From the NCBI RefSeq assembly GCF_009659535.1, contig NZ_VJZZ01000016.1, positions 62,001 to 126,000 of the forward strand: DNA of 64,000 bases, in the 5' to 3' direction. The notes beneath the pieces are model-generated. The model had not been told where the DNA came from and did not search any database. It saw nothing but the letters and a program-made list of their open reading frames with translations. Made by a program: the position numbers and the translations under genes. Source of the stretch: Aggregicoccus sp. 17bor-14. GTDB lineage: Bacteria; Myxococcota; Myxococcia; Myxococcales; Myxococcaceae. Position 1 is the first letter of the stretch. Every line of letters begins with the position of its first letter. Of the stretch, positions 40,503 through 48,457 are shown one piece after another.

Positions 40503-41772
40503 GCGGGGACGGGGGCTCCTGCCCCTCGGGAGGGGAGACTGCAACCGCCCTGCCACGCGCCCAGGGCAGCGCGAGCGCGAAGCCCGCGAGCACCACCCCG
40601 GCGCCACCGGCCGCCGCGAGCACCAGCCCCGCGCGCAGCAGCTGCGTGCCGAAGCCGAGCAGCCCCTGCATCCCTGCACCCGTGAGCGCGAGCCCCGCGG
40701 CCATCAGCGCGAGCCCCGCGTGGTGCAGGTGCAGCGCGCCGGGGCGCCGCCCCAGCTGCAGCAGCAGGGGGAGCAGGAGCCCGCCCGTCACCACGCCCAG
40801 CAGGAGCACGTGCAGGTAGAGGATGGCGGGGTGGTGCAGCCGCGTCGCCCACTCGGAGAGCCCCAGCGCGCCGGCCGCCTCCATGCCGCCCTCGAGCAGC
40901 GCCCACAGCGCGACCCAGCGCAGCAGCCCGCGCAGCGAGCCCTGCGTGGAGCGCGAGGCGCGCCAGAGGGTGCGCACCCAGAGGAAGCCCGGGTAGGCGA
41001 GCGCGAGCGCCGCCGCGCGCGCCGCCCACCCCAGCGCACCGCTGCTCCCGCCCGGCACGCCGAGCGGGAAGGTGAGCCAGGCGAGCAGCACCTTCCAGCG
41101 CAGCAAGCGGCGCAGCGGCGCCTCCTCGAAGCGCACGCCGAGCTCCGCGGCGTGCAGCACCAGCAGCCCCATCAGCCCGAGCACGAAGAAGCCCGCGAAG
41201 CAGTGCAGGAAGGCGAAGACGGCGAGCTGGCCCAGGTGCGCGTCCTTCACGTGCGCCGCGAGCAGCACCACGCGCCCGACGGCACCGAGCATCGCGAGCA
41301 CGAGGTAGGCGAGCGCGCCGCGCAGGAAGCCGTACGCCACGCCCGTGCGCCCGCGCAGCCGCAGCGCGAGGCGGGCCGCGGCGTAGAGCCACACGAAGAG
41401 CGAGCTCGCCGAGACGATGACGCCCGGCCGCCCGTACCCGGAGTGCAGGAAGGCGACGAAGGTCGCGAGCGAGACGAGGTGGATGAGGGTGAGGGCCGCG
41501 CGGTCCGCGCGCGCGAGCGGGGCGCCGGGCGCCCCGAGGCGCTCGAAGGCGAGCGCGAAGAGGGCGAGCCCCACCCAGCCGAAGTACAGCGTGTGCGAGT
41601 GCGCGTGCAGCGCGTTGCCGAAGGGCAGCCACGCGAGCAGGGGGCTCACGAAGGCGAGGCGCAGCAGGAGCCCCAGCGAGGTGGCGAGCAGGTAGTAGCC
41701 GAGCGCGAGGCGCAGGTAGCCGCGCGGCTCGGCGGGGCTGAAGAGGGAGCGGAGGAGCGCGCGCACGGCCAT
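40486..41772 (-). CDS. Polytopic membrane protein, NnrS/haem-copper-oxidase-like
   Basis: A 428-residue protein with about twelve helices. Histidines cluster in helices as in haem-binding membrane proteins: LHAHSHTLYFGWVGLALFA near the N-terminus, VFAFLHCFAGFF, MGLLVLHAAELG, and HHPAILYLHVLLLG late in the chain. The overall look is that of NnrS or a distant oxidase subunit I, but I cannot assign a family firmly. Its ATG overlaps the stop of a CBS gene, and the pair is divergent from nitric oxide reductase, suggesting a role in NO or oxygen handling. Confidence 0.65.
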   Translation of the reverse strand: MAVRALLRSLFSPAEPRGYLRLALGYYLLATSLGLLLRLAFVSPLLAWLPFGNALHAHSHTLYFGWVGLALFALAFERLGAPGAPLARADRAALTLIHLVSLATFVAFLHSGYGRPGVIVSASSLFVWLYAAARLALRLRGRTGVAYGFLRGALAYLVLAMLGAVGRVVLLAAHVKDAHLGQLAVFAFLHCFAGFFVLGLMGLLVLHAAELGVRFEEAPLRRLLRWKVLLAWLTFPLGVPGGSSGALGWAARAAALALAYPGFLWVRTLWRASRSTQGSLRGLLRWVALWALLEGGMEAAGALGLSEWATRLHHPAILYLHVLLLGVVTGGLLLPLLLQLGRRPGALHLHHAGLALMAAGLALTGAGMQGLLGFGTQLLRAGLVLAAAGGAGVVLAGFALALPWARGRAVAVSPPEGQEPPSPRAEFA

Positions 41773-42203
41773 CAGCACTCGTACTCCGCCGCCTCGCTGC
41801 GCCGGTCGAGCCCGACCACCAGCTCGCCGCAGAAGCGCACCAGGTCCGACTCGGTGACGATGCCCACCAGGCTCCCCGCGGCGTCGACGACGGGCAGGCA
41901 GCCGAACTTGTTCTTCAGCATCAGCTCGAGCGCCTCGCGCAGCGAGGTCTCCGGGCGCACGGTCCTCACGTCGCGGGTCATCGCGTCGATCGCCCACACG
42001 GCGGGCTCGGTCGCCGCGCCGCCTCCGCGCGCGAGCGCCGCGAGCAGGTCGCGGTGGGTGACCAGGCCCACCAGCCGCCCGCCGTCCACCACCGGCAGGT
42101 GGCGCACGCGGCCGCGGCGCAGCAGCGCCTCCACGCGGCGCAGGTTCTCCATCGGCCGCAGGGTGATGACATCGCGGGTCATGAGGTCTTGAACCTGCAG
42201 CAT
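41772..42203 (-). CDS. Tandem CBS-domain protein
   Basis: A 143-residue protein of two CBS domains (LMTRDVITLRPMENL with RVRHLPVVDGGRLVGLVT, then AMTRDVRTVRPETSL with KFGCLPVVDAAGSLVGIVT). It is the first gene of an operon with the NnrS-like membrane protein, coupled by a TGATG overlap. Its sigma-54-type promoter at 42241 and the activator pair are shared with the divergent qNor gene. Confidence 0.92.
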   Translation of the reverse strand: MLQVQDLMTRDVITLRPMENLRRVEALLRRGRVRHLPVVDGGRLVGLVTHRDLLAALARGGGAATEPAVWAIDAMTRDVRTVRPETSLREALELMLKNKFGCLPVVDAAGSLVGIVTESDLVRFCGELVVGLDRRSEAAEYEC

Positions 42204-42240
42204 GGTGCGCTCCCGGGTGAGGTGTTCCCCCCTGCGCTAA

Positions 42241-42256
42241 TGCATCCGCAGGGCCA
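42241..42256 (-). promoter_or_regulatory. Sigma-54-type promoter of the CBS/NnrS-like operon
   Basis: Minus-strand TGGCCCTGCGGATGCA, nearly the same sequence as the hpf promoter at 50499. It is 31 bp from the palindrome pair; predicted start near 42230. Confidence 0.7.
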
Positions 42257-42287
42257 GCGCATCGGCCGAGGCTCCAGGTCCCGTGGG

Positions 42288-42333
42288 GCGCAGCGGCTGC
42301 GCCCGGTGGCCGCAACGCGCGCAGGGATTGCGC
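42288..42333. promoter_or_regulatory. Paired palindromic activator sites (CBS operon/qNor)
   Basis: GCGCAGCGGCTGCGC (42288-42302) and GCGCAGGGATTGCGC (42319-42333), starts 31 bp apart, between divergent promoters with gaps of 31 and 32 bp. Confidence 0.75.
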
Positions 42334-42365
42334 GCCGCACCCCGTGCCGCACCCGTGGCGCGCTC

Positions 42366-42381
42366 CGGTACGCCCGATGCA
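42366..42381 (+). promoter_or_regulatory. Sigma-54-type promoter of the nitric oxide reductase gene
   Basis: CGGTACGCCCGATGCA, GG-N10-GC, 32 bp from the palindromes. Predicted start near 42392; the leader of about 108 bases to the GTG contains no other recognisable element. Confidence 0.65.
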
Positions 42382-42500
42382 CACGCAGGCTCCCCGGACA
42401 CTCCTGGGCTCGGGGCGGGAAGCGCTCGCGGGGCCGGGCTTCAGGCGCTCGGGCGCAGCACTGCGCCCCACGCGCGCCGTACCGACGAGAGGAGCAGAGC

Positions 42501-44765
42501 GTGAGAAAGCTGTGGATGGCCTTCGCGGCCGTGCTGTTGGCTTCGTTCTCCGTGCTGGGCTGGGTGGGCCTGCGCATCTACCAGCAGGCCCCACCGGTGC
42601 CCGAGCACGTGGTCACCACCGAGGGCCGCACGCTCTTCGGCCCTGGCGAGCTGCAGGCGGGCCAGAACGTGTGGCAGTCCCTGGGCGGCATGGAGGTGGG
42701 CAGCATCTGGGGCCACGGCAGCTACGTGGCGCCGGACTGGACGGCGGACTGGCTGCACCGCGAGTCGCTCTTCATCCTGCAGGCGTGGGCGCGCGAGGAC
42801 CACGGCGCGGACTACGACACGCTGCCCGCCCCGCAGCAGGCCGCGCTGCAGCGGCGGCTGCAGGAGCTGATGCGCAAGAACACCTATGACCCGGCCACCG
42901 GTACGCTGACGCTCGCGCCGGTGCGCGCGCGCGCCTTCGAGGCGAACCTCGCCTACTACAGCGACGTGTTCGGCCGCGGGCGCGACGCGTACGCGATGCC
43001 CGCGGGCACGCTGAGCGACCCCGCGCAGCTGCGCCTGCTCTCGGGCTTCTTCTTCTGGAGCAGCTGGGCCGCGTCCACCGAGCGCCCCGGCGACACCATC
43101 AGCTACACCAACAACTGGCCGCACGAGGCGCTGGTGGGCAACGTGCCCTCGGGCGACACGGTGGTGTGGACGGGCGTGAGCATCATCGTGCTGCTCGCGG
43201 GCCTGGGCGCCATGGCCTTCTATTACGCCACGCGGCCGAAGGAGGAGTTGCACGGCGACGTGCCCGCGCACGACCCGCTGCTCTCCGCGCGCGCCACGCC
43301 CTCGCAGCGCGCGGTGGTGAAGTACTTCTGGGTGGTGAGCGGGCTGCTGCTCCTGCAGATCATCCTGGGCGTGGTGACGGCGCACTACGGAGTGGAGGGC
43401 GGCGCCTTCTATGGCTTCCCGCTCGCCGAGTACCTGCCCTACGTGGTGACCCGCACCTGGCACACGCAGCTGGGCATCTTCTGGATTGCGACCGCGTGGC
43501 TCGCGGCGGGGCTCTACATCGGCCCGGCGGTGGGCGGCGAGGAGCCGCGCTACCAGCGCGCCGGCGTCAACGTGCTCTTCGGCGCGCTGCTGGTGGTGGT
43601 GCTCGGCAGCATGGCGGGCCAGTGGCTCAGCGTGATGCACAAGCTGGGCGTGGGCGACCTCTGGTTCTACTTCGGCCACAGCGGCTACGAGTACATCGAC
43701 CTGGGGCGCGCCTTCCAGATTGCCTTGCTGGTGGGGCTCTTCCTCTGGCTCTTCCTCGTGGCGCGCGCCATCTGGCCCGCGCTCAAGCGCAAGGACGAGC
43801 AGCGCACGGTGCTCACGCTCTTCCTCATCTCCTCCTTCGCCATCGCGGGCTTCTACGGCGCGGCGCTGGGGGCGGGGCGGCACACCAACCTCGCCGTCGC
43901 AGAGTACTGGCGCTGGTGGGTGGTGCACCTGTGGGTGGAGGGCTTCTTCGAGGTCTTCGCCACGGTGGTCATCGCCTTCCTCTTCGCGCGCCTCAAGCTG
44001 CTCTCCCTGCGCACGGCCGGCGAGGCCACGGTGCTCAGCGCCACCATCTTCCTCGCGGGCGGCGTCATCGGCACGCTGCACCACCTGTACTTCTCCGGCA
44101 CGCCCACGGTGGTGCTCGCGCTGGGCTCGGTGTTCAGCGCGCTCGAGGTCGTGCCGCTGCTCTTCGTGGGCTACGAGGCCTGGCACAACTACCAGCTCAG
44201 CCACGCGAAGCCCTGGGTGCGCAACTACAAGTGGCCCATCTACTTCTTCATCTCGGTGGCCTTCTGGAACCTGGTGGGCGCGGGGCTCTTCGGCTTCATG
44301 ATCAACCCGCCCATCGCGCTCTATTACATGCAGGGGCTCAACACGACGCCGGTACACGGCCACGCCGCGCTCTTCGGCGTGTACGGGATGCTGGGCATCG
44401 GGCTGATGCTCTTCTGCCTGCGCGCCATGGACCCGCGCCTGGTCTGGAAGGAGCGGCTGGTGCGCTTCGCCTTCTGGTCCATCAACGGCGGCCTGATGAT
44501 CATGGTGGTGGGCAGCCTGCTGCCGGTGGGCCTGCTGCAGACCTGGGCCTCGGTGGAGCACGGCTACTGGTACGCGCGCAGCGCCGAGTTCCTCCAGACG
44601 CCGCTGATGAACACGCTGCGCTGGCTGCGCGTGCCCGGTGACTCGCTCTTCGCGCTGGGCGCCATCGCGCTGGTGCTCTTCGTGCTGCAGCTGGGCCGCG
44701 CCCGTCCGGTGGCCCGCGCGGAGCAGCGCGAGGGCGTCGTGCCCGCGCCCAGCCTCGAGCCGTAG
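42501..44765 (+). CDS. norZ: Quinol-dependent nitric oxide reductase (qNor)
   Basis: Reduces nitric oxide to nitrous oxide using quinol. The 754-residue single chain has the qNor layout: an N-terminal helix, a periplasmic domain of about 200 residues (GPGELQAGQNVWQSLGGMEVGSIWGHGSYVAPDW, split here as seen in the family), then a twelve-helix haem-copper-type core with haem and iron ligands in TRTWHTQLGIFW, WWVVHLWVEGFFE, GTLHHLYFSG and TPVHGHAALFGVYGML. GTG start with GAGAGGAG upstream. No separate cytochrome c subunit gene is present. Together with nirK it gives nitrite to nitrous oxide. Confidence 0.95.
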   Translation: MRKLWMAFAAVLLASFSVLGWVGLRIYQQAPPVPEHVVTTEGRTLFGPGELQAGQNVWQSLGGMEVGSIWGHGSYVAPDWTADWLHRESLFILQAWAREDHGADYDTLPAPQQAALQRRLQELMRKNTYDPATGTLTLAPVRARAFEANLAYYSDVFGRGRDAYAMPAGTLSDPAQLRLLSGFFFWSSWAASTERPGDTISYTNNWPHEALVGNVPSGDTVVWTGVSIIVLLAGLGAMAFYYATRPKEELHGDVPAHDPLLSARATPSQRAVVKYFWVVSGLLLLQIILGVVTAHYGVEGGAFYGFPLAEYLPYVVTRTWHTQLGIFWIATAWLAAGLYIGPAVGGEEPRYQRAGVNVLFGALLVVVLGSMAGQWLSVMHKLGVGDLWFYFGHSGYEYIDLGRAFQIALLVGLFLWLFLVARAIWPALKRKDEQRTVLTLFLISSFAIAGFYGAALGAGRHTNLAVAEYWRWWVVHLWVEGFFEVFATVVIAFLFARLKLLSLRTAGEATVLSATIFLAGGVIGTLHHLYFSGTPTVVLALGSVFSALEVVPLLFVGYEAWHNYQLSHAKPWVRNYKWPIYFFISVAFWNLVGAGLFGFMINPPIALYYMQGLNTTPVHGHAALFGVYGMLGIGLMLFCLRAMDPRLVWKERLVRFAFWSINGGLMIMVVGSLLPVGLLQTWASVEHGYWYARSAEFLQTPLMNTLRWLRVPGDSLFALGAIALVLFVLQLGRARPVARAEQREGVVPAPSLEP

Positions 44766-44799
44766 CGCGCTGTACGCCGCTGGCTCGAGCCCCCGCCCC

Positions 44800-44836
44800 G
44801 TCCCCCCTCCCCCTGGGAGAGGGTCGGGGTGAGGGA
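44800..44836. repeat. Dispersed palindromic repeat, copy 9
   Basis: Reverse-orientation copy 35 bp after the qNor stop and before the convergent usp gene; slightly diverged (CCCCTCCCCCTGGGAGAGGG core). Confidence 0.88.
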
Positions 44837-44852
44837 TGACCAACCCGGCGCC

Positions 44853-45275
44853 TCAGTGCACGACGAGCACGGGGCGCCGGCACAGCTTCACGAGCTGGCT
44901 GGAGGTACTCCCCAGCAGCGCCCGTGCAAGCGCGCCTTGCCCGCGGCTGCCCACCGCGACCAGGTCGCAGTCCTGCGCCTCCGCGGCCCGGGCAAGCGCC
45001 TCGGCGGGCGCCTCGCCGCTGAGCACGGACCACACCGCGTCCGGCGCACCGAGCGCTTTCGCGCGCTCTGCCGCCCGCTGCGCGAGCACGCTCTCTGGCA
45101 GCTCGGGCGCAGGCTCCACCACCGCACCCACGTCGCCCTCCAGCGGGTGCACCGCCGGGGGCGCCACGTGCGTCACCGCCACCTGCGCGCCCTCGAGACG
45201 GGCCAGCTTCACCGCGAGCTCGAGCGCCCGTCCGGACGCCTCGGAGCCATCCACACACACCAGGATCCGCTTCAT
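44853..45275 (-). CDS. Universal stress protein, single Usp domain
   Basis: A 140-residue UspA-fold protein beginning MKRILVCVDGSE, with the ATP-binding pattern GSRGQGALARALLGS and final RPVLVVH. It is closely similar to the Usp at 11649. Start 45275 is chosen because GGAGGGC sits at good distance; an ATG two codons earlier is also possible. Divergent from a CBS gene; a sigma-54-type promoter is visible, but no palindrome pair. Confidence 0.92.
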   Translation of the reverse strand: MKRILVCVDGSEASGRALELAVKLARLEGAQVAVTHVAPPAVHPLEGDVGAVVEPAPELPESVLAQRAAERAKALGAPDAVWSVLSGEAPAEALARAAEAQDCDLVAVGSRGQGALARALLGSTSSQLVKLCRRPVLVVH

Positions 45276-45330
45276 CGTCATGCCCTCCGCCTGCAGCGCG
45301 CGGGAGGCGCGCCGCCCTGGCTCCTGGGAA

Positions 45331-45346
45331 TGCATGGCGCGCGCCC
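45331..45346 (-). promoter_or_regulatory. Candidate sigma-54-type promoter of the usp gene
   Basis: Minus-strand GGGCGCGCGCCATGCA, GG-N10-GC. Without the palindromic activator sites the support is weaker than elsewhere. Predicted start near 45320. Confidence 0.45.
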
Positions 45347-45359
45347 GGGCTGCGGGCGC

Positions 45360-45375
45360 TGGCCGGAACTTTGCT
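45360..45375 (+). promoter_or_regulatory. Sigma-54-type promoter of the CBS gene
   Basis: TGGCCGGAACTTTGCT, a strong match, only 13 bp from the divergent promoter on the other strand. No recognisable activator palindromes within about 100 bp. Confidence 0.6.
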
Positions 45376-45427
45376 CCTCACACGGGGTGAGGCCCGCACC
45401 CGGGCCCCGAGCCCGAGGAGGCCCGCC

Positions 45428-45871
45428 ATGACCGAGTCCATCCGTCACTTCATGACCCACCCGGTGCACGCCATCGGCGCGCAGCAGCCGCTCGCCGAGG
45501 CCCACCGCCTGATGAACGCGCACGGCGTGCGCCACCTCCCGGTGCGCAGCGGCGGCCAGCTGGTGGGGCTGGTCTCGCAGCGCGACCTGCACCTCATCGA
45601 GACCCTGCGCGACGTGGACCCCGAGGGCGTGGCCGTGGAGGAGGCGATGACCCAGGACCTGTTCAGCGTGGAGGCGGACGTGCCGCTGCAGCAGGTGGTG
45701 CACGAGATGGCCGCGCGCAAGCTGGGCAGCGCCCTGGTGCTGGAGGACGGCGAGCTGGTGGGCATCTTCACCACGGTGGACGCGCTGCACGCGCTGGAGC
45801 AGCTGTGCGCGCGCCCCGCTCCGGCGCGCCGCCGCAGCCCGAGGGCGAGCGCCACGCGGCGCGAGCGCTGA
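45428..45871 (+). CDS. Tandem CBS-domain protein
   Basis: A 147-residue two-domain CBS protein (IRHFMTHPVHAIGAQQP with GVRHLPVRSGGQLVGLVS, then VEEAMTQDLFSVEADVP with KLGSALVLEDGELVGIFT) and a basic C-terminal tail (RRRSPRASATRRER). Start 45428 has GAGGAGG upstream. Fourth CBS gene in the window, divergent from a universal stress protein gene and convergent with the decarboxylase gene. Confidence 0.92.
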   Translation: MTESIRHFMTHPVHAIGAQQPLAEAHRLMNAHGVRHLPVRSGGQLVGLVSQRDLHLIETLRDVDPEGVAVEEAMTQDLFSVEADVPLQQVVHEMAARKLGSALVLEDGELVGIFTTVDALHALEQLCARPAPARRRSPRASATRRER

Positions 45872-45877
45872 GACGGC

Positions 45878-47833
45878 TCAGCGCGCGGGCAGCTGCGCGT
45901 GCAGCGTGGCGCTGAGCGTCTGGGCGAAGGCCTGGATGAAGTCCACCCTGCCGCGGCGCTGCGCGAGGAAGGGGTCCATGATGGTGCAGCGCAGCACCGC
46001 GAGGCCGCCCGCGCGCTCGAAGTCCCGGGCGCCGAAGCCCAGCTCCAGGAGCAGCGGCTCCACCGCGCCGCCGTACTCCTCGGCCCGCAGCGTGGTGCGG
46101 GTGACGAAGAAGTCGAGCCGGCGCGCCGAGCGCCCGCCGCCCGCGCTCAGCGCGCCGTGCACGCGCGCCGTGAAGGCGTTCACGTCCTCGAGCGTGCGCA
46201 GCTGCGGGTGGGCGAGCGCGAAGCAGACGATGTTCAGGTCGCTCGCGGGCAGGGGCAGCACGCGGAAGGGCGCCCAGTCTCCCGTCGCGAGCCGCCGGTG
46301 CAGGGCGCGGGCACCGCGCGCGGTGTCGGTGACGAGCCGCCCGTAGCCCGAGGCGTCCAGCGGCAGCACCTGGTGGCTCATCCACACGGCGGCCGCCGCC
46401 GCGCCCGGCTTGCTGCCCTCCACGATGTAGCGCCCCAGGCCCGCGGCCTCGTCGCCCCTCGCGCCCGCGTCCACGCCGGCTGCGCCGTGGAAGACGTAGG
46501 GCGCCTCCACCGCGACGAGCTCGCGCACGCGCCGGTCGCGGAAGGAGACGGCGCCGGCGGGGTAGGGGATGAAGCCCAGCTTGTGCGGGTCGATGGTGAC
46601 GGAGTCGGTCTGCTCGAGCGCGACGAGCGCGCGGTACACGCCCTCGTCCGGCCAGGCCTCCGGCGCGGCGTCCGCGAGCGCGTCCTCGTGCGAGCGCCTC
46701 GCCCCCTGCGCATCGCGGGTGATGGCGGCCGCGTAGCCGCCCCACGCCGCGTCCGCGTGCAGCGCGAAGGCGAGCCCGAGCTCGCGCCCCACGCGCTCGC
46801 GCAGCTGCGCCACGCGGTCCAGCCGGTCCACCGCGCCCTCCTCGGTGGTGCCCACCACGCTGACGCAGGCGAGCACCGGCTGCTGCCTTGCGGCGAGCCT
46901 CCCCAGCGTGTCCTCGAGCGCGTCCAGCGACATGCGGAAGTGCCCGTCCACCGGCACCTTCACCAGCTGGCCGCTCCCGATGCCCAGCACCCGGCACACC
47001 TTCTCCCACGAGTAGTGCGCGGTGGAGGGCACGAGCACGACGGCGGGCGGCAGCGCGTCGCGGAACTGCTGCGCGAGCCGGCTGCCGAACTCCTGGTAGC
47101 CCAGGCCCCCGAGCGAGTGGCGCTGCAGCAGCGCCGCCGCCCGCGCCCCGTCGCCCACCGCGGCGCGAAACGCGTCCGCCAGGTCCAGCGCGTGCGCGGG
47201 CGCCACGTTGAGCAGCTCCCACAGGGAGAGCGCCTGCAGGGGCGCGCGCTGCCCGCGGGCCCCCACCACCTGCAGCTGCGCGAGCCCCGCCTCCTCGGCG
47301 GCCCAGCGCAGCGCCACCGGCAGGTAGCGCACGTTGCGCGCCACCCACAGGGCCTCGAGGTTCGCCACGCTGCCGCCCGAGGTGAGGTGGCCCCACTGCC
47401 GCTCGGGCGCGTAGCCCACCATGTGCGCGAGCTGCGCGGCCACCTGCAGCTCCAGCCGGGTGGTGACGGGGCTGGCCTCGGCGCTCACGTTGTTGGGGTT
47501 GTAGAGCAGCGCGGCGAAGTAGCCCACGAGGCTCGCCAGGGTGAGGTCCGAGCACATGTGGCCCACGTAGCGCGGGCTGAAGAAGGGCACGCCCTCCTTG
47601 AGCGCGCCGAGCAGCCCCATCAGCTCGGTCTGCAGCCGCGCCATCGCGCCCTCGTACGCGGGCGCGCGCCGCTCGGACTCCTGCACGAGGAAGCCGTCCT
47701 CGGGGTGGAAGTTGCGCCGCCAGAAGACGTGGTCGCGCAGCGCCTCGAGCAGCAGGCGCTCCAGCACGTCCGCGTTCTCTCCCTTGGGGCCGAGGAACAG
47801 CGAGGCCAGGTCCAGCCCGCCGCCGCCGCTCAC
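45878..47833 (-). CDS. PLP-dependent group II decarboxylase
   Basis: A 651-residue pyridoxal-phosphate decarboxylase of the glutamate/aromatic amino acid family, longer than the usual 450-550 residues. Visible: GHLTSGGSVANLEALWVARN (phosphate-binding region), ALHADAAWGGY with the PLP-stacking Asp, and DPHKLGF with the Schiff-base lysine. Substrate cannot be read. The GTG start overlaps the stop of a hemerythrin gene (GTGA), so the two are coupled and share the sigma-54-type promoter. Amino-acid decarboxylation consumes protons, which would suit fermentative or acid stress. Confidence 0.88.
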   Translation of the reverse strand: MSGGGGLDLASLFLGPKGENADVLERLLLEALRDHVFWRRNFHPEDGFLVQESERRAPAYEGAMARLQTELMGLLGALKEGVPFFSPRYVGHMCSDLTLASLVGYFAALLYNPNNVSAEASPVTTRLELQVAAQLAHMVGYAPERQWGHLTSGGSVANLEALWVARNVRYLPVALRWAAEEAGLAQLQVVGARGQRAPLQALSLWELLNVAPAHALDLADAFRAAVGDGARAAALLQRHSLGGLGYQEFGSRLAQQFRDALPPAVVLVPSTAHYSWEKVCRVLGIGSGQLVKVPVDGHFRMSLDALEDTLGRLAARQQPVLACVSVVGTTEEGAVDRLDRVAQLRERVGRELGLAFALHADAAWGGYAAAITRDAQGARRSHEDALADAAPEAWPDEGVYRALVALEQTDSVTIDPHKLGFIPYPAGAVSFRDRRVRELVAVEAPYVFHGAAGVDAGARGDEAAGLGRYIVEGSKPGAAAAAVWMSHQVLPLDASGYGRLVTDTARGARALHRRLATGDWAPFRVLPLPASDLNIVCFALAHPQLRTLEDVNAFTARVHGALSAGGGRSARRLDFFVTRTTLRAEEYGGAVEPLLLELGFGARDFERAGGLAVLRCTIMDPFLAQRRGRVDFIQAFAQTLSATLHAQLPAR

Positions 47834-48396
47834 GCGCCACCGGCCGGGGCCAGGGCGCGCCGCGCCTTCATCTCCTCCACCATCGGCGCCTGCTCGGCGA
47901 GCGGCACCTGCGCATCCAGCGCGGGGAGGATGACGCGCTCCTCCAGCTCCAGGTGCGCGAGCAGCGCCTCCTCCAGCCGCACCGAGGCCGCGAGCAGCGT
48001 GCGCGCGCGCGCCGCGAGCTGCGCGGGCTCGTGCTGCAGGGCGTCCCAGGCGTCCAAGAGCGCAGGCAGCGCCGCGTCGATGTCGCGGTGCTCGCGCTCC
48101 ATGCGCTCGAGCGCCTCGCGCACCTCGGGCCCCGCGTCGGCCGCCAGCAGCCGGGGCAGCACGGTGCCGTCCTCGTCCGCCACGTGCAGCGGCAGCGCGG
48201 TGGCGAAGTAGCGCTGCAGCTGGCGCGCGGCGTCCACCACCTCCGCGGGCTTCACGGCCGGGGCGGCGCCCGCCAGGCGCACCGCCATGGCGCAGAAGCG
48301 CCGGATGCGCTCGTGGCACTCGCGCAGGCGCGCCGCCACGGGGCCGCCGCCCGCGGCGGGAGAGGGGGAAGCGCCGAAGTGCAGGTTGATCAGCAT
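47830..48396 (-). CDS. Hemerythrin-like domain protein
   Basis: A 188-residue four-helix protein with hemerythrin-type metal ligands: LRECHERIRRF, LPLHVADEDGTVLPRL, MEREHRDID and LLAHLELEERVILPAL. Likely binds oxygen or NO, or serves iron handling. It is the first gene of an operon with the decarboxylase. The predicted transcription start lies about 3 bases before the ATG, so the message may be leaderless. Confidence 0.87.
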   Translation of the reverse strand: MLINLHFGASPSPAAGGGPVAARLRECHERIRRFCAMAVRLAGAAPAVKPAEVVDAARQLQRYFATALPLHVADEDGTVLPRLLAADAGPEVREALERMEREHRDIDAALPALLDAWDALQHEPAQLAARARTLLAASVRLEEALLAHLELEERVILPALDAQVPLAEQAPMVEEMKARRALAPAGGA

Positions 48397-48409
48397 GCGC
48401 CGCGGCCTT

Positions 48410-48425
48410 CGCAAGTGGCATGCCG
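48410..48425 (-). promoter_or_regulatory. Sigma-54-type promoter of the hemerythrin-decarboxylase operon
   Basis: Minus-strand CGGCATGCCACTTGCG, a good -24/-12 match, 32 bp from the palindrome pair. Predicted start near 48399. Confidence 0.7.
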
Positions 48426-48457
48426 CCCGGGCCCCTCCCGGGCAGCCCTGCCCCGAG

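Noticed and set aside
1074-44836. CRISPR array from repeated short elements
   Set aside because: The copies are dispersed over 44 kb, not in a regular array with spacers, and no cas gene is present.
26093-45427. FNR/ANR-type boxes (TTGAT-N4-ATCAA) expected upstream of nirK, hemN and qNor
   Set aside because: None seen in these control regions; the recurrent element is GCGCAR-N3-YTGCGC with -24/-12 promoters instead.
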